From Glandiceps talaboti (Eukaryota; Hemichordata; Enteropneusta; Spengelidae), in assembly GCF_964340395.1 (NCBI RefSeq), contig NC_135557.1:18547625-18611624 (forward strand): a stretch of 64,000 bases of DNA, read 5' to 3'. The position numbers were made by a program, and so were the translations under genes. Shown here in pieces: positions 26,823-63,772 of the stretch. Within the stretch, counting starts at the first letter, position 1. Every line of letters begins with the position of its first letter. The notes under the pieces were generated by a model that was not told the DNA's origin, searched no databases, and saw nothing but the letters and a program-made list of their open reading frames with translations.

Positions 26823-27648
26823 CTACTAATGACAAAATGACATCCAGGTACAGGGACTTTCATGATCACGTGTAGTAGCTCATGGAAATGGTTTGTAATC
26901 TGAGTATCATGTTTGTCAAATGTTTGTTGTAATGACAAGTGAAATATCAAAGGACAAATTGTTCCAACTAGAATAAATTCTGTAAAAAGTAAAATATTTT
27001 AAAATAAGGAACGTTCATTGAGATAATTTTGCCTACAAAACTATAATTGTCTATGGTGACATCATATTTACCATTCAAACTATTTACAATAAACTTGACA
27101 TCAATCAATTCCCTTCTGTAAGAAAGGGGAAACAAATCAAGCTTAGAAGACGAAGTATATACGTGATATGATCACTTTTATCATTACCCAAGATGTATTT
27201 TGCTTCACATCCCTGAACTCCTTCCAAGTGCATCAACAGATGTTTGGTTGGATAGTTGTATAACGCCAAGATCATTAACATTAATATTAATGTGACACTA
27301 TTAACATTTGATATTTTCAATTATTGGTGTCTGACAGTTTGCAGTGAACATGTTATATGTCGTCTGATTCAGATTGAATAAAACAAATAGTTATAGCTAG
27401 TGAAGCATTACGACTTAATTCATAATTGATTTAATGGAATATTGAAAATAAAAACATATACTCCGTGTATGAAGGTATAAATCTGTACAGAGAAGCGTAA
27501 AATTCATGCAAAATGTCAATCAACACATCCGAAGAATTTTGAATGAACATGGAAATTCAACGGGTGTGATATAAAATATCATGCAGTGCTGAACAAATAT
27601 CAACCTCAACGATGCTGGCGTTCATGACAAATGCATGTGACCATTCGG
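25218..27648. other. Intergenic space between gene A stop and gene C start
   Basis: About 2.4 kb with (ATAG)n at 25807-25866 and (AAAT)n at 26769-26822. It should contain the gene C promoter and the gene A 3' UTR; neither is sharply defined. ATTAAA on the minus strand at 27430-27435 is a possible poly(A) signal for gene A. Confidence 0.5.
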
Positions 27649-50287
<22,639 letters not shown>

Positions 50288-51109
50288 ATTTGCATTAATA
50301 CGTTTGCTGGTGTTACATATACATCCAAGTTTTGACGGCTTTCTTTTCTTCCGGGTTCATGAACTTTCAACTTGTTCCTTATGACACGGTTCTAGATGGC
50401 GGTATTACACTGTATATATTAGATCTAGAGTCATAGTGGTTATGGTCACTAAAACAATATATACAATTGTGTGTCGTCTATTTTTAAAGTTTAGAGTTGA
50501 ATATTTACATGCAAATAATATGTCCAAATATAATACTAAGCTTGCACTACACAAGAAACACATCTAGCTAGTTAAACTGTTCTTTTTCTTTATATTGTGG
50601 TACGTTTGTTATAAAATCATCACTATTTTGCTTAAAGTTGGTTTAATCACTTAATTTATTGTCATTTATGATGTTTTGTTTCATCTTAAATAACGACAAT
50701 TTATTTTTGACCTATGGCTGTCAGTAAGTACATCTTGAAAATTGAGTTTTCGTTTATACGAGAGTAGTCCAAAGGATGACTAGTTCTCTTGTATATTGTA
50801 TATACTGGGATACATTAATATATAAAGAACGAAAGTAATCAAATACTCAGTTAAAATAAGAGGGATGATTAATTGAGAAGGGATGACTAATCTGTACAAA
50901 ACAGGTAATACACGATCTCAAAACAGACTACCATATTTAAAGACACATATGAAAAAATAGAAAACATGTTTCTTTTATCACTTAGTTTAATAGGAAATAC
51001 TATTATTTATTATACACCTGTTTCTCGTTACAGTATGACATGAATATTGTACCCCATCGTCCCTATGTTCAGAGCAATATCTGAATTATTCTGAATTAGA
51101 GTATTCAAT

Positions 51110-51625
51110 TCATTTGTACAGAGCATACAGGCGGTGATTACTTCTGACGTAATGAAATATAGTCATCGACCGAGGAGAATGGAAGTAATACGTTATGTTA
51201 TTATTTATAGAAGATATCCTTGTTGATGGTGTGTTATTAGCTGGCACTATACGAAAAGTCATATTTGACCATGTTTTTTCTAGCCGGGTAAAGCCTGAGC
51301 AGAGAATGTGTAAATGTAGTGAGTATGAGACGAAGTAGGCACCTCCTATATGCTCTACAATTAATAATACATGAATTGAATACCCATATAATTTGAACTT
51401 GGCAGCGTGAAGTAAATGAACTTTGTTCACCACTTTATACCAGGGGTCACAAACAGGGACAATAAACAAATTAATTGGATTAATAATACTTGTCACGTCA
51501 TGTTGGAACAGCAGAGACTTGCAATTGTGTTGCGTTTCATGAGTTGATAGGAACATTTTTATGGCCTCTTTATATGTACATGAAATGCCGTCAAATCTGT
51601 TTGTGAGTATACGTAAAATGGCCAT
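51110..51625 (-). other. Unassigned 171-codon open frame
   Basis: This is one of the longest frames with no homology I recognise. It has no clear signal peptide or domain; Cys and His are scattered. Part of it (51245-51336) is a dispersed repeat also found at 62341-62432, which argues against an ordinary gene. It could be a chance frame in repeat DNA. Confidence 0.2.
51245..51336. repeat. Dispersed ~92-bp repeat R2, copy 1
   Basis: It shares cactatacgaaaagtcatat, agcagagaatgtgtaaat and gtgagtatgagacgaagt with 62341-62432, in the same orientation. Confidence 0.7.
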
Positions 51626-54367
51626 ACAACTGTTCTTATCAAATTATTGAACGTTATAGTTTCTCTGTATTTCCAACATGTTGTGCCAATGAGTTATTGA
51701 TTAAATTCATTTCAGTCTTTACTTTCCCAGTTTATAACAGATTCCGTTCATCAACGGTCTGGTTTTGGTGGTTGTATAGCACTATATCTGTTACCATAAT
51801 GATTGTACTATTTTACATTTTGTGGCCTCTAACTACAAATCTCTCGTGCAGAAAAGTTAATTTTGTTATGCTATACAATATATCTAATATAATCATACTG
51901 TGTGTATGCCTTTACTAGACATATTTGCAATGGCATAAACTTTCATTTAGGTTGTCGACCATACACGAGTTTTACTTTTGCCTGATAAGCCAAGATAAGT
52001 TATTTTGTAAGAAATAGCAGGCTAACATGATTCTTTTTTTGTTAAAGCCCTGGGTAAACAAACAATTGGCACCGGGCATTGATTTCTAAACAATACCTGG
52101 CTACTCAATTCTACTACATGTTAAAGGTTCAACATTAGTGTGTTCAATAGAGCTTTATGTGTTGTGCGTTGCGTACCAAGTCTTATGTACATATATATTA
52201 GGCTATATATTCTTGAGTATGCTTCCTTAATCTCGTACACGGAAAATGATGCTATTTTGCCCTACAATGTGTTTAATTACGAATAGTCTTGATGACATAT
52301 TTGTACCCGAATCTGACTTTATGCTATGTTTATGCAAATCTCAATCATTAGATCATTATGATATATTTTGTGCAAACCATATAAGAAATGGCAGAAACTA
52401 TACAAAAAAAAACTGTACATTTCAGAAGCATGCGTGAACAGACGGCTGTAATATTTGCCATCTAGGGCAGTGATATATCGTAATAACACATTGTGCAAAA
52501 ATCACACAATGAAAGAAAGTGGTAAAAACATCAAAAAAGATTTTGTCAAATAATACCAGAAAGTTTGTCCTTTTTTCCCTTTAGTACCAGCTTAGTTCAA
52601 TTTATAATAAACAGTAGAACTACTTATATTAGTATTTCAAAGTTGTTTAAAGAATGTGGATTTAAAGACTAACACTGGACATAAAAAAGTACACCCTCTA
52701 ACGAAGAATGTCGATTTGATATTTCGTTCGTTTTCAAGATATTTGTCAATGCAATCGTGTAGCAGGGATATTTGACCTCTTAGTGTTTTACTTCTCCGTC
52801 CACCAACCAAGTCATATTCATATGTAGATAATCAGGAGACTGACCCATTTACATTGTATGAATGCAGGTATTTTATTCAATGCATGCTTCTGTAATTGTT
52901 GTCCTGTTTTTTCTCCAAAACAGGAAGTAAAACCGACAAGAAAACATATTTACTTGACACATTTTGTCACAAATTTGTAATTGGTTTATGCGTTTTTCCT
53001 TTGAGACCAATGTAATATATGGAACATGTGACAGAAATGTCATACTAACTCATCGTACAAAGATCAAAGGTCAAAACTTGCACAACGTTGTAAAAGTTCA
53101 AGTCACTGAAATTGATTTTGTAGCCCATACTTATACGATTTGAAACTTGGGAGGGTCTAAGATTTGCAGTAACATGTAAAGTGATCTCCTTCACCTGTTT
53201 ATATCGAAGATAACCAGTACATTTGATATTCTCTTCCCAATGTCCATACGTTTATGTCTGTCAATAGGCAAGGCTCGTGATGTTTGCTTTAGTCACCAAA
53301 TGCAGGTCAATGACTTAGGCAAATAATGCCAGTGATAACAAGCACTTCTATTGAATTATTAATATGACAATCAAGACGGAGTCTACATAATATATATGTT
53401 AATATATGAGTAATACAGTGAGTGTACGTATGTAACGACACCAAGAAATAGACTAATGTCTAAAATATGTGTAATTATATAACTCACTTTGCTCGAATAC
53501 ATGTAAAAAAAAAAACATCTATATATTGATTAAAATCTTTCTTTTATCCTAATATCTAAACTTGAATATACAGGCATGATGTGTATATTACCATCTAAAT
53601 CTATCACTGTATGCTTTATGATTGTGATTGATGTCTCTTTCCCAAATTATACATCCGCCAACAAGTTAACAACAGTATTTAATTTCTGCAGATATTAAGA
53701 AATGCACCGTCTATATATTTCTATGGTTGAATGTAATATTGTTGTAGATCTTCTCATTGTTTAAATGTCAATTTCTACGTCGTCATGATTTACATATCTT
53801 TCATAATAAAACTGATATTATTTCTTGTGCATACTGTTAAAGGAATTATACATGCTAACGGTGTTAGTCCAGTGACTCGCCCACGCATTGGGTTTTCGAC
53901 TGTACATGACATTTATCTGTGTCCTGCATATAGTGTGTTAAGGGTCTAACAACCATTGCTTTTGTTAAAGTTTACGGTCAACGATCAAGACGTACAATAT
54001 ACCCAGTACTGCAGCTGTAAGACGTAAACTGCTATGTCTAATATTGAATTATGTGTTTGTCTTGAGTACGCTGTTACATTGTTGTACAACGAAATACTGG
54101 TGTAGATACTGGTGTAGTTTATACACTACTACATTGACTCAATTATGTTTATGAAATCAATAAATTGGTAGTGGTGTTATTGTTTTTTCCTACAATATAT
54201 GTGATTGTACAGAAATATATTATATGTAACTTTAAAATATTACCCATCTATAAGTGAAAGATTCAATGATATCAATAACATAGTAAGTTGTTCCTGAATC
54301 CGCCTATAGAACAAAGCCATGCAAATCAAAATAATCACTTAGATTTAGTTTATGACAAAATATTTTT

Positions 54368-54613
54368 TTAAAAATTGCAGAAACTAATACACCATACACA
54401 AGAGAAGCACATATATTGACGGTACCTTTCAGTACCATGTAATGTGACGACTACAGTGCTTGTTTTTCTATCCACAGACGTTAAGACGCTTGATACATTG
54501 TCTGTCATGTGAAAGAAACTCGTGACATCTCTATTGTTATCTCTTCCGAACAACGACAGAGACGTATTGAGGTCATCGCCTGTTGCCATGCATAGAAACC
54601 TCTTGTAAAAAAT
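54368..54613 (-). other. Unassigned open frame, possible exon
   Basis: A polar frame (MATGDDLNTSLSLFGRDNNR and on) follows an acceptor-like TTTTTATTAG at 54614. It is phase-compatible with an alternative 3' extension of gene B through a small frame at 55857-55924, but gene B has a better-supported stop at 56429. I do not recognise it. Confidence 0.2.
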
Positions 54614-54687
54614 CTAATAAAAATATCACGTAAATATAGATAGTGTGTCGATAATGTCTAGAATACATACTAGTATTATAATTATTT

Positions 54688-54738
<51 letters not shown>

Positions 54739-56428
54739 CACAGCATTTTTAACAAACAAAGCCTACTTTTTTTAAGTGATACACATTCTCCCCATTGTAT
54801 GGGTTCTACACTTAAAAATGTATGACGTCTAAAATGGCATTATACATGTTATGTCAGTTTAATATGTTATACGACTAATCTCATATTATCAATCTAAACT
54901 TTGTTCAATACATTTTCATATGTCAAGTTTGTCAGCGTAAGGACTGGCAATTGCATTATATTATCTAAAGCAGACGACTTTTATATTCATCTGACACTAC
55001 AATCAGTTCACTTTATTTTGCGTAAATCACTTCAAAGTTGAAGTGACTTGTGACCCTCACTTTTGTTGAATTCTTGGGTCGACACTCAAACCACATTGAC
55101 ATGCAAATACTACGAATCCAGCTACGCATTACACAGTTTAAAACTAACTTATGTGTTCTCGCTAAAGTATCACGTGACGTACGAAACTGTAGTGGAACAA
55201 AATATTGGTATAAATATATGTATACATATTGAACTATAAATTCAAGATTGTATTATAAAAGTATAAAAATAGTCAGTGATGGAATTCGACTTTTTTGTGA
55301 TTGACAATGGTCTGAATAACATAACTGTTCCTGGCTCTGACTAAAGCTTAGAAAATAATGTACCCTGACATCATATTGTCGACAGCAGACGACACATTTT
55401 AGTCGTCAGACACTACAGGCGGTCCAGCTCATTCTTGATTAATCACGCCCTGGTAGAATGGTCTCGTGACCTTTACTTTTGTTGAATTCTTGGGTCACCA
55501 AGAAAGCCATATTGACTACACTAATGGTATGCTATGTCAAAGAACGCCGTGGCAACCTGTCTTGTAACCAGTTTAGGTCACGGATTGTGACGTATTGAGG
55601 TCAACGACTGAAAAGTATTCAAATGTAAATGTATGAAAGGTTGTACAATGTACAGTTTAAAGGAGACACATATTTCATACAAAGTTGATGTTTACACATT
55701 TCCACATGGGCTACATAATATGTTGCCATGCATAAAAAATCATTAATAGAATGAATGTATCAAAATACCGTGTTGATTATTTACTATATGTAGCCTTTGC
55801 GCTCTATCATACAAAAACACACTAAACACATATATTTGAAACCACAAAAAATATACTTCGACCTCTCCTGTTCCATTCGTGTCACTTCTCGATATACTAT
55901 TTTCGTCAGTGACAAAAGTAGCATCTATAAAATAAATTAAACATTTTAAAACACATTTGAATTTGTATTTTATGTTACTTCTCCATTTGCTATGTTGACA
56001 ATAAAGCCGTACTATCATTTTGAAAATGAAATATTTTTTTTGTAAATGTTCTCTGTGATGTTCTGTTTATAAAATGACGTGATTGCATCCCTGATGATAT
56101 TAGAGTTAATTGGGCAAAATTATGAATAATGTATTTCTGTTATCTGCCATTATTCAATAACCCATAGCAAAGATACAATATAAATGAACAGCATCAACTT
56201 GACGTTTCTCTGAAATCGCAAGTAACACATCACAATAAATGTAAATATTATGAACAAATAACAAATATTTAGATTCATTAAATCGTAGCAGATGTTGAAT
56301 GTGATTATAAAGTAAAAGAAAAACGTGTGTTCTTAAAAGATTATTGTCACAACAAAGTATGGAATTATCCATAGCAATATATTGATATTCCATTTATACT
56401 TTAACCTCTTCCTTTGTCTTTGACATCC

Positions 56429-56497
56429 TTACTTGTCACCTGTACATCCTAGATTAGCGTATGGCGATTCCCCTAGTCGTTGAAGGTTGATGTATTT
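56429..56497 (-). CDS. Gene B terminal exon, SPYANL tail and stop
   Basis: A 69-nt phase 0 exon after a CTATTTTAG acceptor. It encodes [20 protein letters not shown], then DK and TAA, and matches gene A exon 19. Two possible donors inside (GTAAGG over the stop, GTGACA at 56434-56439) could extend the protein into sequence further left, but the gene A match makes this the likely end. Confidence 0.8.
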   Translation of the reverse strand, partial: KYINLQRLGESPYANLGCTGDK

Positions 56498-57031
56498 CTA
56501 AAATAGATAAACAATTCTGGAATTAAAGTCAACAAGAAAACATGGATTCATATCATTTCAATATCGTTCTCTTAGTTTTATTTGACATTTTCAGCGTTTT
56601 TTCCTCAAGAAATCATGCAAGTTACGCTTTTTACCTGCAACTGTAAGAATTACATCAATTCAAATATATATCTTAGACTATAATCTTTTTAAAAAAAAAA
56701 ACATGTATATGTTGACTTACCCAGTACAAATTTTATGGTTGTCATTTCATATTAATTTAACAAAAGGGGTCATATGACATTGTATAGATAACATTTTATT
56801 TGTGCACTCACCTTGTTATCTTTGTTGAATGAATTTATCGTATCCAAAAGAATCTTAAACGTTGGACGTTTTGATTGCTTTCGGTTCATACAGGCTGTCA
56901 TCATTTCATTCCTAGGAAAGAACATTTATTTGTCCGATCACGATCGTATCATAATTGTCATTTACTTTATTTTCATCCAATGATTATATATTTTGTCAGA
57001 TAAAGATACAAAATGTCCTGAGGATGAATAC

Positions 57032-57073
<42 letters not shown>

Positions 57074-60000
57074 ATATTACCACTTTTCATGCAAGGTAAA
57101 TATTTTGCCACACTGCACATATGCAAGGAGATATTTTGCTTTGCTATATGAGAAGGGAGAAGGGAGGGGGTGGCATGGGGACCAAACAACAGACTCTACC
57201 TATTTACAGGGCTAGTATTTAAAAAAGATGAGAACTTACAATTGAGGTCCACATTGAGGAGGCTTTGGAAGTGCATATCCACTGGATACCCGATCGGCAA
57301 CACTGATTCCTTCATATGGAGTAGCACCTGAAAGAATCAGAAAACTGGGTTTAATTTGCCTATCGCCCCCCCCCCTTATGATTACATGCCTACATATATT
57401 AAACAAATATATGTTTAGTTGATGTAATAGCTGTTGTCATTTGTGCACTTTTTCCAATGTACCTGATAAAACAGAGGACTAAGCACAGAAATAAAGCTAA
57501 TATCGAAAAGTATGTATGTATGTATGTATGTATGTTTTACTTGAACATTTTTTGTTTTACACACGGTGCTTGTATTTCGTTACAATACAAAGTCTGTTTG
57601 AACTTCAAGGGTAGACAATCTTATACAAACCTAAAGTAACTACTTCCCACAACACAACACCAAACGACCATACATCACTTTTAGTTGAGAATTCTTTCTT
57701 CAAAACCGATTCTGGTGCCATCCATTCACGTGGCATATTATCCTGCGAAGTAAAACGCGGACTATAAACTGTACAATGCAACATGACATATAAACAAACT
57801 ATTAAAATGTTGAATAGCTCTTGTACATTGCAAGTATATATGCATTCAGTCCCACAGTGACCAATGCATAAACAAACTATAACACTCGAAACAATTCATG
57901 GTATTTTGTCAATTTATTTTTTAGCTATGATAAATTAAGTATAAATTATTAGGTTAGTTTTTTAAACAATATGGGTAGATATAGACTGAGGAGATAAAAA
58001 GATCTGAATCGAGGAAAATCGAATACAACTGACAATGTATCTAATCCGAAAAAGGTAGGGGTTTTGTCCGCTAACCATTGCAATAATTGTGGTTTGTCTT
58101 TCTCTACTTCCAATATCTCTGTAATCAGCAGTCTGGATGCAGATTTCGTTAAATGTATATGACAGTGGCAAACACGCAACCATCAAACTAATATCTATAG
58201 AAACTAGTTAACGATTGATAGAAGAGCGGCGACTCCTGCAGTGCGTTTTTTCTCTTGTGTGGCAGCCCACGCAGTCTCTTTTCTATCTGCAGTAGTAGGA
58301 AATGGGTATGTTTACGGGACTTCCTGTGTAAAACCTTCAATGGACTCCATCCATATTGGGGAAATTATTGTCAGTTATCAAACTTCAGCCATTTCATTTA
58401 TATCACATATTCTTTACAATATCGTTTTGTTGATGTGCACCACTTTCTTTTAAATCGCCTTGTCATTTAGTCACAGCAGTGATATATTTGAAGAGGATTG
58501 TGGCTTTATTTACGTATTCTAATTTTGAGAGGACAATGATTAAATATTCTTTCTAGCATACAAAATAAGTGAATTGGTTAGTCGATGTCCTTATTGCTGA
58601 TGGTGATTGCTTCTGTTTTGCCCAGTCGAATGTTACATATTATAATTTACATACCGTCGTTTTATCGAAGAATCTTTGAACAGTTATCACGTTACTGGCA
58701 TATCCGAACTGGGATATCTTACAGGTCATCGAACTTTCCACCATGACATGTTTCGCAGCCAGGTACCTATGTACAATCTAAAGTATGAACAATAATGTGT
58801 GAAATATTTGAGCTATGTACCTGATATGAGAGTGCTAGTTTGGGCAACATATAGCGTCAGTAATTTGTGTAGTGTTGTGAACTTGACATAGATGTCAATA
58901 GTTAAAAACTCAAATAGAAACTGGATAGTCTAAGCAAACCTCATCACAAAGGATTTCCAAAAGCTCTGACTCGCTTTTGCCTGATTAGTAGGGCATCGTC
59001 AAGACAGTAAATGAGTGAGTGAGTGAGTGAGTGAGTGAGTGAGTGGGTGAGTGAGTGAGTGAACAATTGTTAAAAAAATGTAAATGAATCCTTTAGGGTG
59101 TGAAAGACCCAGTGCAAAAGAAATGCATGAAAACAGGTGGAAGTGTGAATGGGGGAATTAGCAGGACACAAGACAGCTAAAGGTCAATATGCATGATTTG
59201 TATGTATGTATGTATGTATGTATGTATGTATGTATGTATGTATGTATGTATGTATGTGGGTGGCTATGTATGTATGTATGTATGTATGTATGTATGTATG
59301 TATGTATGTATGTATGTGTGTGTGCATGTATGTATGTATGTATGTATGTATGTATGTATGTATGTACATTTGTATGTATGTATGTATGTATGTATGTATG
59401 TATGTATGTATGTATGTACATTTGTATGTATGTATGTATGTGTGTATGTATGTATGTATGTATGTATGTATGTATGTATGTATATGTATGTCGGCATGTT
59501 TTCGTATGCGTGTAAGGGGGGTGTTAAGGGGGATACTCTTCAGCATCATGTAAATAACAATAAGTAGAATAAAGCTCGTAGTTAAAGGCAATACACCAGA
59601 TTTAGTCATGTTGCTATGTTCCATGCCCCAATACGTAGTATGTTTAAGCAATAAACCACCCCCTGGGGATGGTATACCAAGAGGTTTTGACCAGTGAACG
59701 AAATATATGCACGAGCGATAGCGAGTGCATATATTGAGTTCACTGGTCAAAACCGAGTGGTATACCTTCCCCAGGGGGTGGTTTATCGCTATTATATTAT
59801 ACCAGTATATTGAAAATATCGGAAGCAAGATAAGAACTAACGTTTTCTCGTTTCATATGCGCCCCTGTGGTCATGGCTAATTTGCATAACAATAACGCTG
59901 CTTTCAAGACAGCTGATCTTGGCCTCAACATGAACGTCGTGCAGCGACTGGATTTATTTTATCTGCGAATCGTTTCTAGAGATAATCTGTACATTGATTG

Positions 60001-62852
60001 GCTCATTAAAAGTGCACAGTGATGAATAAACAACCTGTTTGACTCAAGGTATAAACTTGAAGTGGTTTATTGAATACAGCATGCTTCGATCGTTCCCGGC
60101 CGAATTCGCGACTCGGTGAGGTTGATATTTACAATGTATTTATATTACTGGAAGTTACGTCAGTAGATTTTCGGGGTTGAGGATTTCCCTCTTGGATTGA
60201 TGACTGATACTCTAGGACATTATTCCAGACAAATTTCTATTTAGATTAATGGTAAGTCGGCCAGTGTAAGCTCTTTCACTTACTTCATTTTTATGACAGG
60301 ACAGCTCACTCCAGCTAGCCGCGCCGAGGCTGGGACTGATTTCGTGCATGCCTTGACCTTAGTACATCATACATGTAGTAGGCGATGATTTGAACAAATA
60401 CGCGATGACTTGGTTGCTTTCGAAATTTCCTTCAATAATTTCTCATAAAATATTGTCTCATTGAGAGAAAATCCTCCTCTGACAATTCGAAGAGTTCACT
60501 ATCAGTATCACAGCGGACTGCAACTCAACGCTCGACCGTAGCCAAAACAAACAAAATTTGGACGCGTGCCAGCAGTGCATTATCGCTCGTTTTAGACGCG
60601 CTAGTTCGATGTCTCGACCAATCAGATCTCTCGATTTGTGTCATCAATATACTGGTATAATATAATAATGCTTACTTTATTGTCAGATAAGTGTTTCATT
60701 CCTTTGATTACGTCACAGATGAAGGATAACAATTCTCTTTCAGTCAGTGTTCCAGTGCAAGATTTAAACAATTCTTGATTGTCTTCTAAGACTTCTTTCA
60801 TATTACCAGAGGACAAATATGGCATCACTAGAGAAACTGGAGCTGTAAAATTTGAGGAATAGACATATTTTGACGTGTTTTGTTCATGTTTGTCAAGTAA
60901 TTATCTATGTACTTTTCATATAAGGGTTTTCATGAACACTTTGAAGAAGCAATGATCACATATGCAGATATAAACATTGTGTATGAAAGGCGTATCTATT
61001 TTGTTTCCAGGCATCAATACAAATCTAAAGCTATAACGAGTAGTGGAAAAGACTTACATGATTTTGTGCAGCATCCTAGAATGTCGATTATATTGGCATG
61101 TCTTGGGAGGGTTTTCAGTAATTCTATTTCCTTTGTAATATCTAGGTCACCTTTTTCATCCAAATTGTCTGTAATAAATACGTGTAAACCAGATAACCTT
61201 TCAAAACAAGTACTACATTACTGTTAATAGTACATCATACATTGACTAAGAGGACTGTTCAGTCAATAAACTAACGCCACACATTAAATAACTTTATCAT
61301 TGATTTTTATATCAATGCCGAATTTTAATCCCACTTAGTTTAGTAAAATCACTACGGTTACATACATTTTTGAGTGAACCCAATATCCAGGCATATATGA
61401 AATGATAGTAAACCTGAGATGAAATGTCAATGCAGTACCTCAACGATTAGGCCGCACAGCTAGGGCAAACCTACATGGTGTACTTGTCCCTGTTGATACA
61501 CATATGTGTAACTATTTGTTCATTACTAACATAATTGTAACAGTGATATAACTTAATGTTTCACATTTTTTAACTTTAACTCCAAAGGGTTGTGAATGAA
61601 CCGTCCTTTTTATTGTATTATAATCAGTGTGCTTACTGGATTTGGTCTTCTCTTTACTATTATAAACTCCGACTGTGTAATTTACCATTGTTAAAGTGAC
61701 CTTCTGGACAAGGAGTGACCTCATCCTGGTGAATCAACTTAATTGACATTTGTCTGCATGGTCACACTTCTATGAGCTCGCCTTTGTACCTCTGAGTCAT
61801 TAATTATGCAAAACCAAAATGCATAATAACAATCTTGTTTATAAATAACTGCCTTATCATATACTCCGTGTTCAATTTGTTTATTTGTTTGCGATTGATG
61901 AGTTGCAAACATGGATATGGAGTATGTTTTATCACATCGTTTCCCATTTCAAACAGAACAAAAGCATCTTAGTGGTGTATTGGAAGTAATGAATTACGTT
62001 ATTAATATCACCTTTGCATCCATCTGGCCATATTCGATAATGTGTCGAATTACTAGAGTCTGTTAAGCGTTAGTATGTTTACATGTCTTACCATTAGGCA
62101 TCTTTATAGCCACGTCAGTAAACCCTTCGTTACCACCAATATGTACAGCAGTACCCCTGGCAATGCTATGATTACTTCCTACATGAATAACAGTCTTAAT
62201 TTTCAAACGATCCTTCGGAACTTCTAAAGCCATATCTCCGAGTTTCATATATAATCCTTCTTCCGTCTTTGCGGGTGTTAAAGCAGCATACGTGTTGTCC
62301 TCTAGTACGACCTATTGCAATAGAAAGAAGTAGACTATGACACTATACGAAAAGTCATATTTAACCATGTCTTTCCACCCGGGGTAACGCTTAAGCAGAG
62401 AATGTGTAAATACGGTGAGTATGAGACGAAGTTCCACCTTAGACTTGATTCACCATCGGTGATATCTCCCCTGGGGGCTGTAGACAGTCAAATGTCGTAC
62501 TAGACAGATATGGTGGTTAGGTGGGTTACAGGTAGGGTAAAGGTTTGGTAAATGTGGGTAAATTAGACTTTTAGTGTAGTGTGACATCTCCACCATTAGC
62601 CATGGCATAAACCAACGTAACAGTGAACAATATAGACATTGATGATATGACATTTAACTTACCTTTGAATTCACCTTATCAACTTGAAATTGTTCATTTT
62701 TCAGTCCTTTATGTACATTTTCATAATGTACCGCATTGCTGTGTCCTGTGGGGTAAACACACACAACTATATATATTTGATTGTAAATGCAATATTAATA
62801 ACAGAGCATCATAGACTTATTATAATTAATTGTTTCATACGTACCTTGGATT

Positions 62853-62943
<91 letters not shown>

Positions 62944-63723
62944 TGTGTGTGTGTGTGTGTGTGTGCGTGTGCGTGTATATATAATGGGTCTAACCTGTTG
63001 AAACTCCTTTGGTTATATCTTCATATGGCTTCTCCTCAAGTTCATTAACTACATAATAAGATATAAAAGTATGTTTTACGGAATGATATATTTTTTTTAG
63101 TAGTTTAGTAATTAGTACTTATTTGCATTACATATAATTTCAAATTTCACTTCATACATACGTTATACAGCAGCTGATTGAAATATTACTTATTGGTTAT
63201 TGTTTGAATAGTAGATGGATGGGGTCGGTGGATGGATAGATGGATGTATAGTTGGCTGGCTGGCTGGCTGGCTGACAAGACGGACATACATACATACATA
63301 CATACATACATACATACATACATACATACATACATACATACATGCATGCATGCATGCATGCATGGAGTCATGATGGGTGAATGGTTACCGTGACCGGCTT
63401 GGAATCTACATGTTGCAGTGTGGCTAAAGGCTTTGGGCAAGATTTGAAACACGACTGTGCCTCAGTCAACCCAGCTTTATAACTTGAGACCTGGTAGGAC
63501 GTAGGTTGCTATGTAAAGGCTTTAATCCTATGCGCTGAAATGGCTGCAGTGGATTGGATGCTCCCCGAGGAGTTGAGGAAGACTAAAGGGCCGTTGTGCC
63601 GTTCTGGTCCGAGCCAGGGTAATAATTGTAAAGCGCTTTGAGCACGGCGTGGGAAAGTGCTGTATGAGAACCCAACATTATTATTATACATACATACATA
63701 CATACATACATACATACATACAT

Positions 63724-63772
<49 letters not shown>

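Larger units (their letters stand above)
50288..56428. other. Intergenic space between gene B stop and gene A start
   Basis: About 6.1 kb. It holds an (AAT)n array (54687-54736), a weak two-copy repeat (about 54960-55110 and 55380-55520) and two unexplained frames described separately. The gene A promoter should be at its left end; TATA-like sequence at 50411-50420 is about 125 bp from the ATG but unproven. Confidence 0.45.

Noticed and set aside
59158-59828. Open frames of over 100 codons on both strands with repeating Tyr-Val-Cys-Met or Tyr-Ile-His-Thr
   Set aside because: They are translations of the (TATG)n microsatellite in every frame.
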